DNA of 64,000 bases from Methylobacterium sp. (GTDB lineage: Bacteria > Pseudomonadota > Alphaproteobacteria > Rhizobiales > Beijerinckiaceae), in NCBI GenBank assembly GCA_013823325.1, contig PNLY01000002.1, positions 62,001 through 126,000 of the forward strand, read 5' to 3'. Both the position numbers and the translations under genes were made by a program. Under the pieces are notes generated by a model. It was given only the letters and a program-made list of their open reading frames with translations, had not been told where the DNA came from and did not search any database. The first letter of the stretch is position 1. Each line of letters starts with the position of its first letter. Below are positions 1 through 7,351 of the stretch, in pieces.

Positions 1-78
1 CGTAGGAATTTACCAAGAATTAGCCACGATACTCAACGGCGCCGCCTGATCCGGGCGGTGAATCGTCAGGAGTATCGC

Positions 79-720
79 ATGACGAGTATCAGCGGCGCTG
101 GGGGCTTTCGCCCGCCACCGCCAGGCAAACCGCCGAGCTTCGACAAGCTCGACGGCAATAGCGACGGGGTGCTCAACCTCGCCGAGTTCTCCGCCGGCGC
201 GCCGAAAGGCGCCGATAGCGCCAAGACAGAGAAACTGTTCAAGGCGATGGATACCGACCAGGACGGCTCGGTCAGCAAGGCGGAAGCGGACGCCTTCAAG
301 GCGAAGGCGGAGAAAGCCGAACAGCAGATGCAGGCCCTTCTGCTGATGCTCCAGTCGGACACGGCCAGTACCAAGACCGACGCCAAGGAAGGCGAGGACA
401 AGAACTACTTCGCCAAGCTCGATGCCGATTCAGACGGCAGCGTTGCCAAGGACGAGTTCCTGAAGGCGGTCGCGCCCGACGGCGACAGCTCGAACGGCCT
501 GCTCAGCCGCCTCTTCGCCGCGATGGATGCGGACAAGGACGGCAAGATCTCCAAGGAGGAGATGGCCGACTTCAAGAAGCAGATGGAAGACCGTGCCGCG
601 CACCGGCCGCCTCCGCCTCCGCCGCCGGCGGAGATCAGCGGCGCGTCGGAAGCCTATGGCCAGACCTACCAGCTCGGGGCAAAGACTTCCGCTGGCGCGA
701 CCTATTCCCAGGCGGCCTGA
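79..720 (+). CDS. Four-EF-hand calcium-binding protein
   Basis: The 213-residue protein carries four canonical 12-residue EF-hand loops at about residues 25-36 (DGNSDGVLNLAE), 58-69 (DTDQDGSVSKAE), 115-126 (DADSDGSVAKDE) and 150-161 (DADKDGKISKEE). Each has acidic residues at positions 1, 3, 5 and 12 or close substitutes, so calcium binding is likely. Proline runs flank the core (RPPPPGKPP near the N-terminus, seven prolines near residue 180). There is no signal peptide or membrane segment. The ATG at 79 is preferred because AGGAG at 68-72 lies six bases upstream; an in-frame GTG at 58 has no comparable site. It converges on cysN. The target of the calcium signal is unknown. Confidence 0.85.
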   Translation: MTSISGAGGFRPPPPGKPPSFDKLDGNSDGVLNLAEFSAGAPKGADSAKTEKLFKAMDTDQDGSVSKAEADAFKAKAEKAEQQMQALLLMLQSDTASTKTDAKEGEDKNYFAKLDADSDGSVAKDEFLKAVAPDGDSSNGLLSRLFAAMDADKDGKISKEEMADFKKQMEDRAAHRPPPPPPPAEISGASEAYGQTYQLGAKTSAGATYSQAA

Positions 721-781
721 CACCGCTTGCGCAACGCCGGGCCGGCAGAAGGCCGTCCGGCGCTCTTCAGACCTCCCGCGC

Positions 782-2410
782 CTAGATCCCCGCTCCGTCA
801 TAAAGCGCAGGCGGCGCCCTCCTCGTCCACAATCTGGCATGCAGGCCCTTCAGCAGCGGCCTCAGCGCGATATCGCCTAGCCCCAGTGCGGCTGCCAGCC
901 CCAATTGCCCTGTCGACAGAGCAACCGCTGCAAAGACCACCCATCCGCTTGCCAGACGCCAGCTCGCAGCCTCGAACCAGGCACGCCGCTCTTGAGCACC
1001 ACGCCAGCCGACGAGACGCAGGACCGTGCGGCCGGCCGTGCTGGGACCTTTGGCCAAACGCTCGTTAGATTTATTCGCACGCGTCTCGACAAATCCGAAG
1101 GCGACCGTCTGGTTGCTCAGCCTGTCGATCAGGATGAAGCCGCCGAGCTCGCGGCTGCTCGTATAGTCGAGCACGGCGAGCTGCCGGTCGAGAGCCAGCG
1201 TCGCCAGGCCGATGCCGTTCATCGCCAGGCTCTGCGCCGGCGCCTCGGCATAGCTCTCGATGTCGACGCTGTGGTGCAGGCGGACGATCTGGGCGTTGGC
1301 GCTCGCGGTGGCGAGCTTGAGGATGAACTCGCCGCCCTCGCGCAGCGCCGCCTCACCGGTCCAGAGCAGGCGCGCCTGCAGCTCCTGCTTAACCACCGGG
1401 GACTGCATCACCGAAGCGATGACGTCGCCGCGCGAAATATCGATCTCGTCGGCAAGCGTGACCGTCACCGACTGGCCGGCGCTCGCCTGCGAGACGTCGC
1501 CCGAGGGGGCGAGGATGCGGGCGATCGTGCTGCGTCGGCCCGACGGCAGCGCCGCGACCACATCGCCGACGCGCAGGCGTCCGCGCGCGATGGTGCCGGC
1601 GAAGCCGCGGAAATCGAGATCGGGCCGGTTGACCCATTGCACCGGCAGCGCGAAGCCGGCTTCGACTTCCGCCTCGGCGACGACCACGACGGATTCGAGC
1701 AGCGGCAGCAGCGCCGGGCCGCGATACCAGGGCGTCAGCCTGGACAGGCTGGTGACGTTCTCGCCGTCGCGAGCCGAGACCGGGACGAAGTCGATGCTGG
1801 CGAAACCGAGCCCTGCGACCGCGTTGCGATAGTCCTGCTCGATCTGGCGGAAGACCGCCTGGTCATAGCCGACCAGATCCATCTTGTTGACGGCGACGAC
1901 GACATGGCGGACGCCCACCAGCGAGACGATGAAGGAATGCCGGCGCGTCTGCGGCAGCAGGCCCTTGCGCGCGTCTATCAGGATGATAGCGAGATCGGCG
2001 GTCGAGGCGCCGGTCGCCATGTTGCGGGTATACTGCTCGTGGCCGGGCGTGTCGGCGACGATGAAGCTGCGCTGGTCGGTCGAGAAATAGCGATAGGCGA
2101 CATCGATGGTGATACCCTGCTCGCGCTCGGCCGAGAGCCCGTCGACCAGCAGGGCGAAGTCCGGCGCCGCGCCTTGCGTGCCGAATTTGCGGGAATCGTT
2201 GTCGAGCGCAGTGAGCTGGTCGTCGAAGACCGCGCCGGCCTCGTAGAGGATGCGGCCGATCAGCGTCGACTTGCCGTCGTCGACCGAGCCGCAGGTGATG
2301 AAGCGCAACAACGCGCGGGCGCTGCCCTCGGTGCTCTGGCCCTGGTCGTTGGCGGGATGCGGCTGGCCGGCCGGAGCGGGCTGGCCCTTCAACGTCGCGA
2401 GCGCCGCCAT
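782..2410 (-). CDS. cysN: Sulfate adenylyltransferase subunit 1 (GTPase), with C-terminal DUF2061-like tail
   Basis: This is the large GTP-hydrolysing subunit of ATP sulfurylase, which with CysD makes adenylyl sulfate (APS) from sulfate and ATP. The 542 residues begin with an EF-Tu-like GTPase domain: G1 GSVDDGKS at 41-48, DTPGH from 120, NKMD at 175-178, followed by beta-barrel domains. Instead of the APS kinase (CysC) domain often fused here, roughly residues 465-530 form a hydrophobic segment with W-R and L-H-A-R-L-W motifs resembling the DUF2061 membrane domain (family assignment from memory). The ATG overlaps the cysD stop by one base (TGATG), so translation is probably coupled. It is the last gene of the cysH-cysD-cysN unit. 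Confidence 0.93.
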   Translation of the reverse strand: MAALATLKGQPAPAGQPHPANDQGQSTEGSARALLRFITCGSVDDGKSTLIGRILYEAGAVFDDQLTALDNDSRKFGTQGAAPDFALLVDGLSAEREQGITIDVAYRYFSTDQRSFIVADTPGHEQYTRNMATGASTADLAIILIDARKGLLPQTRRHSFIVSLVGVRHVVVAVNKMDLVGYDQAVFRQIEQDYRNAVAGLGFASIDFVPVSARDGENVTSLSRLTPWYRGPALLPLLESVVVVAEAEVEAGFALPVQWVNRPDLDFRGFAGTIARGRLRVGDVVAALPSGRRSTIARILAPSGDVSQASAGQSVTVTLADEIDISRGDVIASVMQSPVVKQELQARLLWTGEAALREGGEFILKLATASANAQIVRLHHSVDIESYAEAPAQSLAMNGIGLATLALDRQLAVLDYTSSRELGGFILIDRLSNQTVAFGFVETRANKSNERLAKGPSTAGRTVLRLVGWRGAQERRAWFEAASWRLASGWVVFAAVALSTGQLGLAAALGLGDIALRPLLKGLHARLWTRRAPPALYDGAGI

Positions 2411-3312
2411 CAGAAATAGCCTTCCTGCTTCTTCTGCTCCATCGAGCCGGAGCCGTCATGGTCGATGACGCGTCCCTCGCGCTCCGAGGAGCGTGACGAC
2501 CGCATTTCCGCAATGATGTCGGTGAGGTTCGTCGCCTCGCTCTCGACCGCCCCGGTCAGCGGGTAGCAGCCGAGCGTGCGGAAGCGGACCATGCGGGTCT
2601 CGAGCGTCTCGCCGGGCAGCAGCTCCATGCGCTCGTCGTCGCGCATGATCCAGGCGCCGTTGCGGCGCACCACCGGACGAGGCGCGGCGAAATAGAGCGG
2701 CACGACCGGAATGTTCTCGAGCGCGATGTAGTCCCAGACGTCCTTCTCGGTCCAGTTGGACAGCGGGAAGACGCGGAAGCTCTCGCCCTGGGCCTTGCGC
2801 GTGTTGAACAGCCGCCAGGGCTCGGGCCGCTGGTTCTTCGGATCCCAGCGGTGCTGGGCCGAGCGCAGCGAGAACACCCGCTCCTTGGCCCGGCTCTTCT
2901 CCTCGTCGCGCCTGGCGCCGCCAAAGGCCGCGTCGAAGCCGTGCTTGTCGAGGGCCTGCTTCAGGCCTTGCGTCTTCATCACGTCGGTGTGCAGGCGCGA
3001 GCCGGAGGCGAAGGGGTTGACGCCGGCGCGCACGCCCTCCTCGTTGATGTGCACGATCAGGTCGAGCCCGAGCCGGCTGGCGGTCTGGTCGCGGAAGGCG
3101 ATCATGTCCCGGAATTTCCAGGTCGTATCGACATGGAGCAGCGGGAATGGCGGCTTGCCGGGATAGAAGGCCTTCATGGCGAGATGCAGCAGGACGGCCG
3201 AGTCCTTGCCGATCGAATAGAGCAGCACAGGCTTCTCGCAGGTCGCGGCGACCTCGCGGATGATGAATATCGCCTCGGCTTCGAGCTTCTGCAGATGACT
3301 GAGCTGGATCAC
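2410..3312 (-). CDS. cysD: Sulfate adenylyltransferase subunit 2
   Basis: CysD is the catalytic adenylyl-transferring subunit of ATP sulfurylase and partners CysN in sulfate assimilation. The 300-residue protein is of the PAPS-reductase-like ATP-pyrophosphatase fold, with the PP-loop SIGKDS at 33-38 followed by a conserved [20 protein letters not shown] segment. The open frame extends further upstream, but the GTG chosen here follows GGAGG by seven bases and forms a GTGA overlap with the cysH stop codon, and the protein then begins like other CysD proteins ([14 protein letters not shown]). The upstream extension is arginine-rich and is read through cysH, so it is not part of the gene. Confidence 0.93.
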   Translation of the reverse strand: MIQLSHLQKLEAEAIFIIREVAATCEKPVLLYSIGKDSAVLLHLAMKAFYPGKPPFPLLHVDTTWKFRDMIAFRDQTASRLGLDLIVHINEEGVRAGVNPFASGSRLHTDVMKTQGLKQALDKHGFDAAFGGARRDEEKSRAKERVFSLRSAQHRWDPKNQRPEPWRLFNTRKAQGESFRVFPLSNWTEKDVWDYIALENIPVVPLYFAAPRPVVRRNGAWIMRDDERMELLPGETLETRMVRFRTLGCYPLTGAVESEATNLTDIIAEMRSSRSSEREGRVIDHDGSGSMEQKKQEGYF

Positions 3313-4067
3313 GCCAAAACCTCCGCGGCCGGCTTCGACCGCACCAGCCGACCATCCGGGCCAACATGCAGGCCGCATTCCTTGGCGGCCTCTTCTTCCC
3401 ACCACCAGCGTCCGGCGCGCTCCGGTTCGCCGGGCTGGATGGCGCGGGTGCAAGGCTGGCAGCCGATCGAAAGGAAACCCTGCTCGTGCAACGGGTTGAG
3501 CGGAACATTATTCGCGCGCGCGAAGGCCAGCGCCTCGTCGCGCGACCAGTCGAGCAGGGGATTGAGCTTGATCAGCCCTCGTTCCGCATCGACCTGGGCA
3601 AGGGCGACCCCGCCGCGCGAGGCCGACTGGTCGGCGCGCAGACCGGTGATCCAGGCGGCGGCTCCGGCGAGCGCCCGGCCGAGCGGCTCGACCTTGCGGA
3701 CATTGCAGCAGGCCTTGCGGGCCTCGATCGAATTGTAGAAGCCGTTGATGCCGTGGCCGAGCACGAAGTCCGCGACGGCGTCGTGGCGCGGATAGAACGG
3801 CGTGATCGCGATGCCGTAGCGCGCCTCGGTCTGCGCCCAGAGCGCATGGACCTCGCCGAAGAGCCGGCCGGTATCGAGCGTGACGATCTCGACCGGCAGG
3901 TTCTGGGTGGCGATCAGGTGGGTGACGACCTGATCCTCCAGGCCGAAGCTGGTGGTGAAGACGATACGGCCTGCAACATGCCGCACCAGTCCCGCGAGGC
4001 GCTCGGCTGCATTCGACGTTCCGAACGCAGCATTGAGGTTTTCGGCCTGTTCCTGCAACTCGAACAT
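3309..4067 (-). CDS. cysH: Adenylyl-sulfate reductase (thioredoxin-dependent, assimilatory)
   Basis: The enzyme reduces activated sulfate to sulfite with thioredoxin. The TSFGLEDQ segment is the nucleotide-binding loop. Counting from a GTG at 4142, a CC pair at 145-146 plus GCQPC (Cys 228 and 231) supply the four ligands of the [4Fe-4S] cluster that marks APS-type rather than PAPS-type reductases, and ECGLH (Cys 256) near the C-terminus is the catalytic cysteine. I place the start at the ATG at 4067 (252 residues), which matches where family homologues begin; the GTG at 4142 would add 25 poorly conserved residues and neither start has a convincing ribosome site. It is the first gene of the operon; the sulfite reductase and siroheme genes often found upstream are not here. 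Confidence 0.9.
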   Translation of the reverse strand: MFELQEQAENLNAAFGTSNAAERLAGLVRHVAGRIVFTTSFGLEDQVVTHLIATQNLPVEIVTLDTGRLFGEVHALWAQTEARYGIAITPFYPRHDAVADFVLGHGINGFYNSIEARKACCNVRKVEPLGRALAGAAAWITGLRADQSASRGGVALAQVDAERGLIKLNPLLDWSRDEALAFARANNVPLNPLHEQGFLSIGCQPCTRAIQPGEPERAGRWWWEEEAAKECGLHVGPDGRLVRSKPAAEVLA

Positions 4068-4384
4068 GTGCTTGCTCTGCGCAGGCGAGGCCGACGCGGA
4101 CAGCTCAATGCTACCCTCGCCTGCCGCCACCCGCCGTATCACCGGTCAGTGGGATGTTCTGTAAATCGAACAATCCACATATAACCTGAATGCCAGCCAA
4201 TCAATTTACATCGAGTAGCGTGAAATTTCTTATTTCGAGCGGGAAGGAGAAGATCCTTCCCGCACTGCCCGGCTTGCATGGCGAACACCAGCGCGGCCGG
4301 CCCTCCGCGAAGGGAACTTTCGCTCCGGCCCCCGCGTTGAGCGGGCACGCAGGCTCGGCCCTGCATTGCAACAGGGGGATGACC
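4068..4384. other. Intergenic control region of the cys operon
   Basis: About 317 bases separate the preferred cysH start from the small plus-strand gene. The stretch is visibly AT-richer than its surroundings between about 4155 and 4245 and holds the candidate cys promoter and inverted repeats listed separately. The remainder, about 4245-4378, shows GC-rich composition and no convincing gene. Transcription probably diverges from here, leftward into cysH and rightward into the small 63-residue gene. Confidence 0.5.
4155..4204 (-). promoter_or_regulatory. Candidate cysH promoter and operator
   Basis: On the minus strand, TTGATT (4204-4199) and TATGTG (4181-4176) are separated by 17 bases, a fair sigma-70-like arrangement. 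Just downstream lies an inverted repeat TGTTC-N8-GAACA (4155-4172). A second inverted pair, TGTAAAT at 4160-4166 and ATTTACA at 4204-4210, brackets the promoter. Position over the expected transcription start suggests a repressor site responding to sulfur supply, but the regulator is not identified. Confidence 0.35.
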
Positions 4385-4576
4385 ATGGCGAATTCCGCGA
4401 ACCAGGCGGTGGAAAGCTTGCGCAAGGAGCAGCGCAAGCAGCGCGAGGACGAGAAGAAGGCAGGCGGTTCGGCTGAAAAGCAGCTCGACAAGGCGCTGAA
4501 GGACACGTTTCCCGCCAGTGATCCGGTCGCCCCGCAAGTGCCGACCAAGCCCGGAGCACCGAAGCGCCGGGGCTGA
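4385..4576 (+). CDS. Small hydrophilic protein with FPASDPV motif
   Basis: This 63-residue, lysine- and glutamate-rich protein (SLRKEQRKQREDEKKAGG) ends with the motif LKDTFPASDPV, which I recognise from many short alphaproteobacterial proteins of unknown role. It has no signal peptide, cysteine or membrane segment and is probably cytoplasmic and partly disordered or helical. The ATG at 4385 sits six bases after AGGGGG; the in-frame ATG at 4379 directly abuts the purine run and is unlikely to be used. Function unknown. Confidence 0.6.
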   Translation: MANSANQAVESLRKEQRKQREDEKKAGGSAEKQLDKALKDTFPASDPVAPQVPTKPGAPKRRG

Positions 4577-4643
4577 TGCTGACACTCTCGGTAGAGAACG
4601 CGGTTATCCTTCCCCATCTCGGCCTGACGAGATGGAGATGACT

Positions 4644-5018
4644 ATGCCTGAGCGCGCCCGAGTGGATGCCTTCGTCGACGCCGTCGTCAGCGGCGACCAT
4701 GTCGGCGCGATCCGCGATTTCTATACCGACGACGCCACGATGCAGGAGAACGCCAACGAGCCGCGGCGCGGCCGCGAGGCGCTGATGGCGCATGAGGCGC
4801 GGGCATTGGCCCGGTTGGAGAAGATGCACACCCATCCGCCCGTCGCGGTGCTGGTCGATGGCGACCATGTCGTCGTCCGCTGGATCTTCGACGCCACCGA
4901 CAAGGAGGGCGTCACCCGCCGCCTCGAAGAGCTCGCCTTCCAACGCTGGCAGGGCGACCGCATCGCCGAGGAACGCTTCTTCTATGACACCGGCAGCGCC
5001 TGGCAGGTCGTCGGGTAG
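4644..5018 (+). CDS. NTF2-like / SnoaL-like protein
   Basis: The 124-residue protein has the pattern of the cone-shaped NTF2 superfamily: an N-terminal helix (ARVDAFVDAVVSGD), DFYTDDATMQENANEPRRGREAL, then alternating strands ending ERFFYDTG. Such proteins are small-molecule binding domains or enzymes of varied function, and no specific substrate can be read from the sequence. It is cytoplasmic by lack of a signal. Three in-frame ATGs lie at 4632, 4638 and 4644; the last is favoured because GGAG at 4634-4637 is six bases before it. It converges on the M23 peptidase gene, with only two bases between the stops. Confidence 0.75.
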   Translation: MPERARVDAFVDAVVSGDHVGAIRDFYTDDATMQENANEPRRGREALMAHEARALARLEKMHTHPPVAVLVDGDHVVVRWIFDATDKEGVTRRLEELAFQRWQGDRIAEERFFYDTGSAWQVVG

Positions 5019-5020
5019 CG

Positions 5021-6334
5021 TCAGCGCAACCCGCTCGGCCCGACAGCCAACTTGTCGCCGATCTGGATGAATTTCAGCGGGTTGCGTGCCTCGTCCGACA
5101 GGCGCGTTTCATAGTGCAGATGCGGGCCGGTCGAGCGCCCCGTCGAGCCGATGCGGCCGATCACCTGGCCGGCGGCCACGATTTGGCCGGCCTTTACATC
5201 GAAGGCCGAGAGATGGCCATAGCGCGTCGTCACGCCATTGCCGTGATCGAGTTCGACGAGATTGCCATAGCCGCCCGCGACCTCGGCACGAAGCACCTTC
5301 CCTGCTCCGGCAGCATGCACCGGCGTGCCGGTCTCCCCACGAAAGTCCATGCCGGCATGCATCGCGGTGCCGCCGGTGAACGGATCGGAACGCGGGCCAA
5401 AATTGCTGGTGGTGGTGTCGTCGGTGGGGACCGGGCGTTGGAACGGCACGATGGCCGCAAGGTCGCGCCAGCGGCTGAAGAACGCCCTCGCCTCGCCGAG
5501 CTGCATCAGCGCATGCTCGAAGGTGCCGGGCTTCACCGTAATCGGGATGAGCGGGCCGCCCATGCCCGGCCGGCCCGGCGGCAGCTTGACCTTGGCCGGG
5601 TCGAGCCCGATCTCGGTCAGCGCCGTCTTCACCTCCTGCACGCGGCCAACGAGCTGGCGACCGAGCGCCGGAAGCTGCTGGTTCTGGCCGTTCTGCACCC
5701 GGTCGAGCGACTGGCCGAGGATGGCGATGCGCTGGTCGAGCGACATGGTCTCAGCTGCCTTGACCGCTGCCGCGACCTGCCGCCGCTGCTGCGCCAGCAC
5801 GGCAGGATTGACGCGGTCGAGGATATTCTGCCCTTCGGCGAACTGGTTGCCGCCCGGCGCCTGCGCGCCGCCCTGCGGCAGGATCGGCCCAACCGCCTGG
5901 CCAGTGAGCGCGCCGAGCAGGGCCTGGCGGGCCTCAAGCTCGATCTGCCGGGTGATCAGGTCGGCGAGCTGGTCGCCGGCCTTGCCGGAGGCGGCGGGCT
6001 GGCCCGGCTGCGCCGGCAGGCCGGGCGAATTGCCGGAGGCGACGATCGCGCTGACGAGGCGGCGCTGCAGGGCCTTGAGCTTCTCGTCATAGCTGCTCTG
6101 CAGGATCGCCTGCTCCTGCTGGAGCGCGGCGACGCGGCTCTTCTCCTCATAGAGCAGATAGCCGGTGACGCCCGCACCGATGATCGCCAGCACCGCCAGC
6201 GACCATGGCAACAGGCCGCCACGCCCGCCCGATCGGCCACCGCTGCGCGGACGCCGTGGCGTTTGGCTCTCCGGTTGGAGAGAAGTCGTGCTGGCGGCCT
6301 CGTCAGGCCGTCGCTTCAGCCGAACCGGCTGCAT
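5021..6334 (-). CDS. Membrane-anchored M23 peptidoglycan endopeptidase
   Basis: A 437-residue protein with an arginine-rich cytoplasmic tail, one transmembrane helix at about 42-62, a short coiled coil at about 65-95, a Q/G/P-rich middle and a C-terminal LytM/M23 domain. Zinc-site motifs are intact: HAGMD (about 322-326), YGHL and GPHLHYE near residue 405. It should cleave cross-links in the periplasmic murein, or activate another hydrolase if inactive. The ATG at 6334 has GGAG eight bases upstream, whereas the GTG at 6343 abuts it. It is divergent from the caspase-like gene across about 200 bases; a TATACT hexamer (minus strand, near 6400) could serve as its -10 but has no good -35. Confidence 0.88.
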   Translation of the reverse strand: MQPVRLKRRPDEAASTTSLQPESQTPRRPRSGGRSGGRGGLLPWSLAVLAIIGAGVTGYLLYEEKSRVAALQQEQAILQSSYDEKLKALQRRLVSAIVASGNSPGLPAQPGQPAASGKAGDQLADLITRQIELEARQALLGALTGQAVGPILPQGGAQAPGGNQFAEGQNILDRVNPAVLAQQRRQVAAAVKAAETMSLDQRIAILGQSLDRVQNGQNQQLPALGRQLVGRVQEVKTALTEIGLDPAKVKLPPGRPGMGGPLIPITVKPGTFEHALMQLGEARAFFSRWRDLAAIVPFQRPVPTDDTTTSNFGPRSDPFTGGTAMHAGMDFRGETGTPVHAAGAGKVLRAEVAGGYGNLVELDHGNGVTTRYGHLSAFDVKAGQIVAAGQVIGRIGSTGRSTGPHLHYETRLSDEARNPLKFIQIGDKLAVGPSGLR

Positions 6335-6536
6335 CACTCTCACTCCGGTCCAGTCAGGCCGCCAATCGCGGGGCGAGGCAGGCTTCTACGACACCAGTAT
6401 AGAGCATTGGAGCCTTTGCCGCGACGGGCGTTACGCTAATGTGCCACAGGATCGCGCCCGCACCGGAGCCGATCGACAACTTCGCTGACGACGACAGGAA
6501 GCGTATCGGCCCCCTCCTCCCTTTACGGAATTGGAC

Positions 6537-7334
6537 ATGCCCAGAGACATCGCGGTCCACCTGTTCAATCGTTCCGAGCCGTTTTTCGCGGGCCTCTATG
6601 CGCAGAATCCGCGATCTCCCGGCGGGCTGCCGACAGCCGCGGTCGGTACGCATGACCGCGCCAGCACCAAGGAGGTGATCAACGCGGTGAAGAGCGTCGT
6701 CGGTCCGGGCGACCGCGTCCGCGTGATGCGCATGGTCGGCCACGGCAACAGCGGCGTCTTCTTCTTTCCCGGCATGTGGAACTACTACACCACTTCGATC
6801 GACTATGCTCAGTTGCGCGGCGTCTTCGCCACGGGAGGACGTCTGGAGATCCATGGCTGCGGCGTCGCCAGCGAGACGGATATCATGAAGCCCGGCGCCG
6901 ACCCTCGCGACGCCAGCTTCAGGAACACGGTACCCGGGCGCTTCACCGGCAAGAGCAACGGCGCGGGACTGGTCTACCTGAAGCGTGTCGCCGCCATCTT
7001 CAACGTTCCGACAACTGCTGCGATCGATGTCCAGGTCGTTTCCGCCAACGACTGGAGCTATGAGGGCGACACCGTCACCGTCTTTCCCAACGGCAAGTTC
7101 GTGATGGACAGCGAAGGCACGCGGAGCTGGGACCTCGACGCGGTGGCAAGAGCAGCCGACCGCTTCAAGAGCTTCATTCTCAATACCTATGCCTTCAAGG
7201 GCAAATACCAGGAAGCGATCAGACAGCTGCGCGAGCTCATCGCGCAATACCCGCGCACTCCCGCCGCAGAGTGGGCGCGCGAGCATCTGACGGTCGACGA
7301 CCTCAAGAACGACCTTATGCTGCCTGACGATTGA
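6537..7334 (+). CDS. Caspase-fold-like (DUF4347/clan CD-like) protein with C-terminal TPR-like segment
   Basis: I do not recognise this 265-residue protein as a named family member. It has the two signatures of clan CD cysteine peptidases: a hydrophobic strand ending in His-Gly (VRVMRMVGHG, His 69) and a second strand ending in Gly-Cys (GRLEIHGCG, Cys 108), followed by GLVYLKRVAAIF and AAIDVQVV as in the DUF4347 pattern. Residues about 210-250 (FKGKYQEAIRQL, AQYPRTPAAEWA) resemble one tetratricopeptide-type helical pair. No signal peptide or membrane segment is present. The ATG at 6537 has GGAA about seven bases upstream. It converges with clpV 17 bases away, at the edge of the T6SS island. 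Proteolytic activity is an inference. Confidence 0.6.
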   Translation: MPRDIAVHLFNRSEPFFAGLYAQNPRSPGGLPTAAVGTHDRASTKEVINAVKSVVGPGDRVRVMRMVGHGNSGVFFFPGMWNYYTTSIDYAQLRGVFATGGRLEIHGCGVASETDIMKPGADPRDASFRNTVPGRFTGKSNGAGLVYLKRVAAIFNVPTTAAIDVQVVSANDWSYEGDTVTVFPNGKFVMDSEGTRSWDLDAVARAADRFKSFILNTYAFKGKYQEAIRQLRELIAQYPRTPAAEWAREHLTVDDLKNDLMLPDD

Positions 7335-7351
7335 CGCCCTCACGCCGCGTC

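Noticed and set aside
905-2419. Long plus-strand frame opposite cysN
   Set aside because: It is a mirror frame of a well-supported GTPase gene; composition is Arg/Asp/Ala-rich with no recognisable domain, as expected for antisense frames in high-GC DNA.
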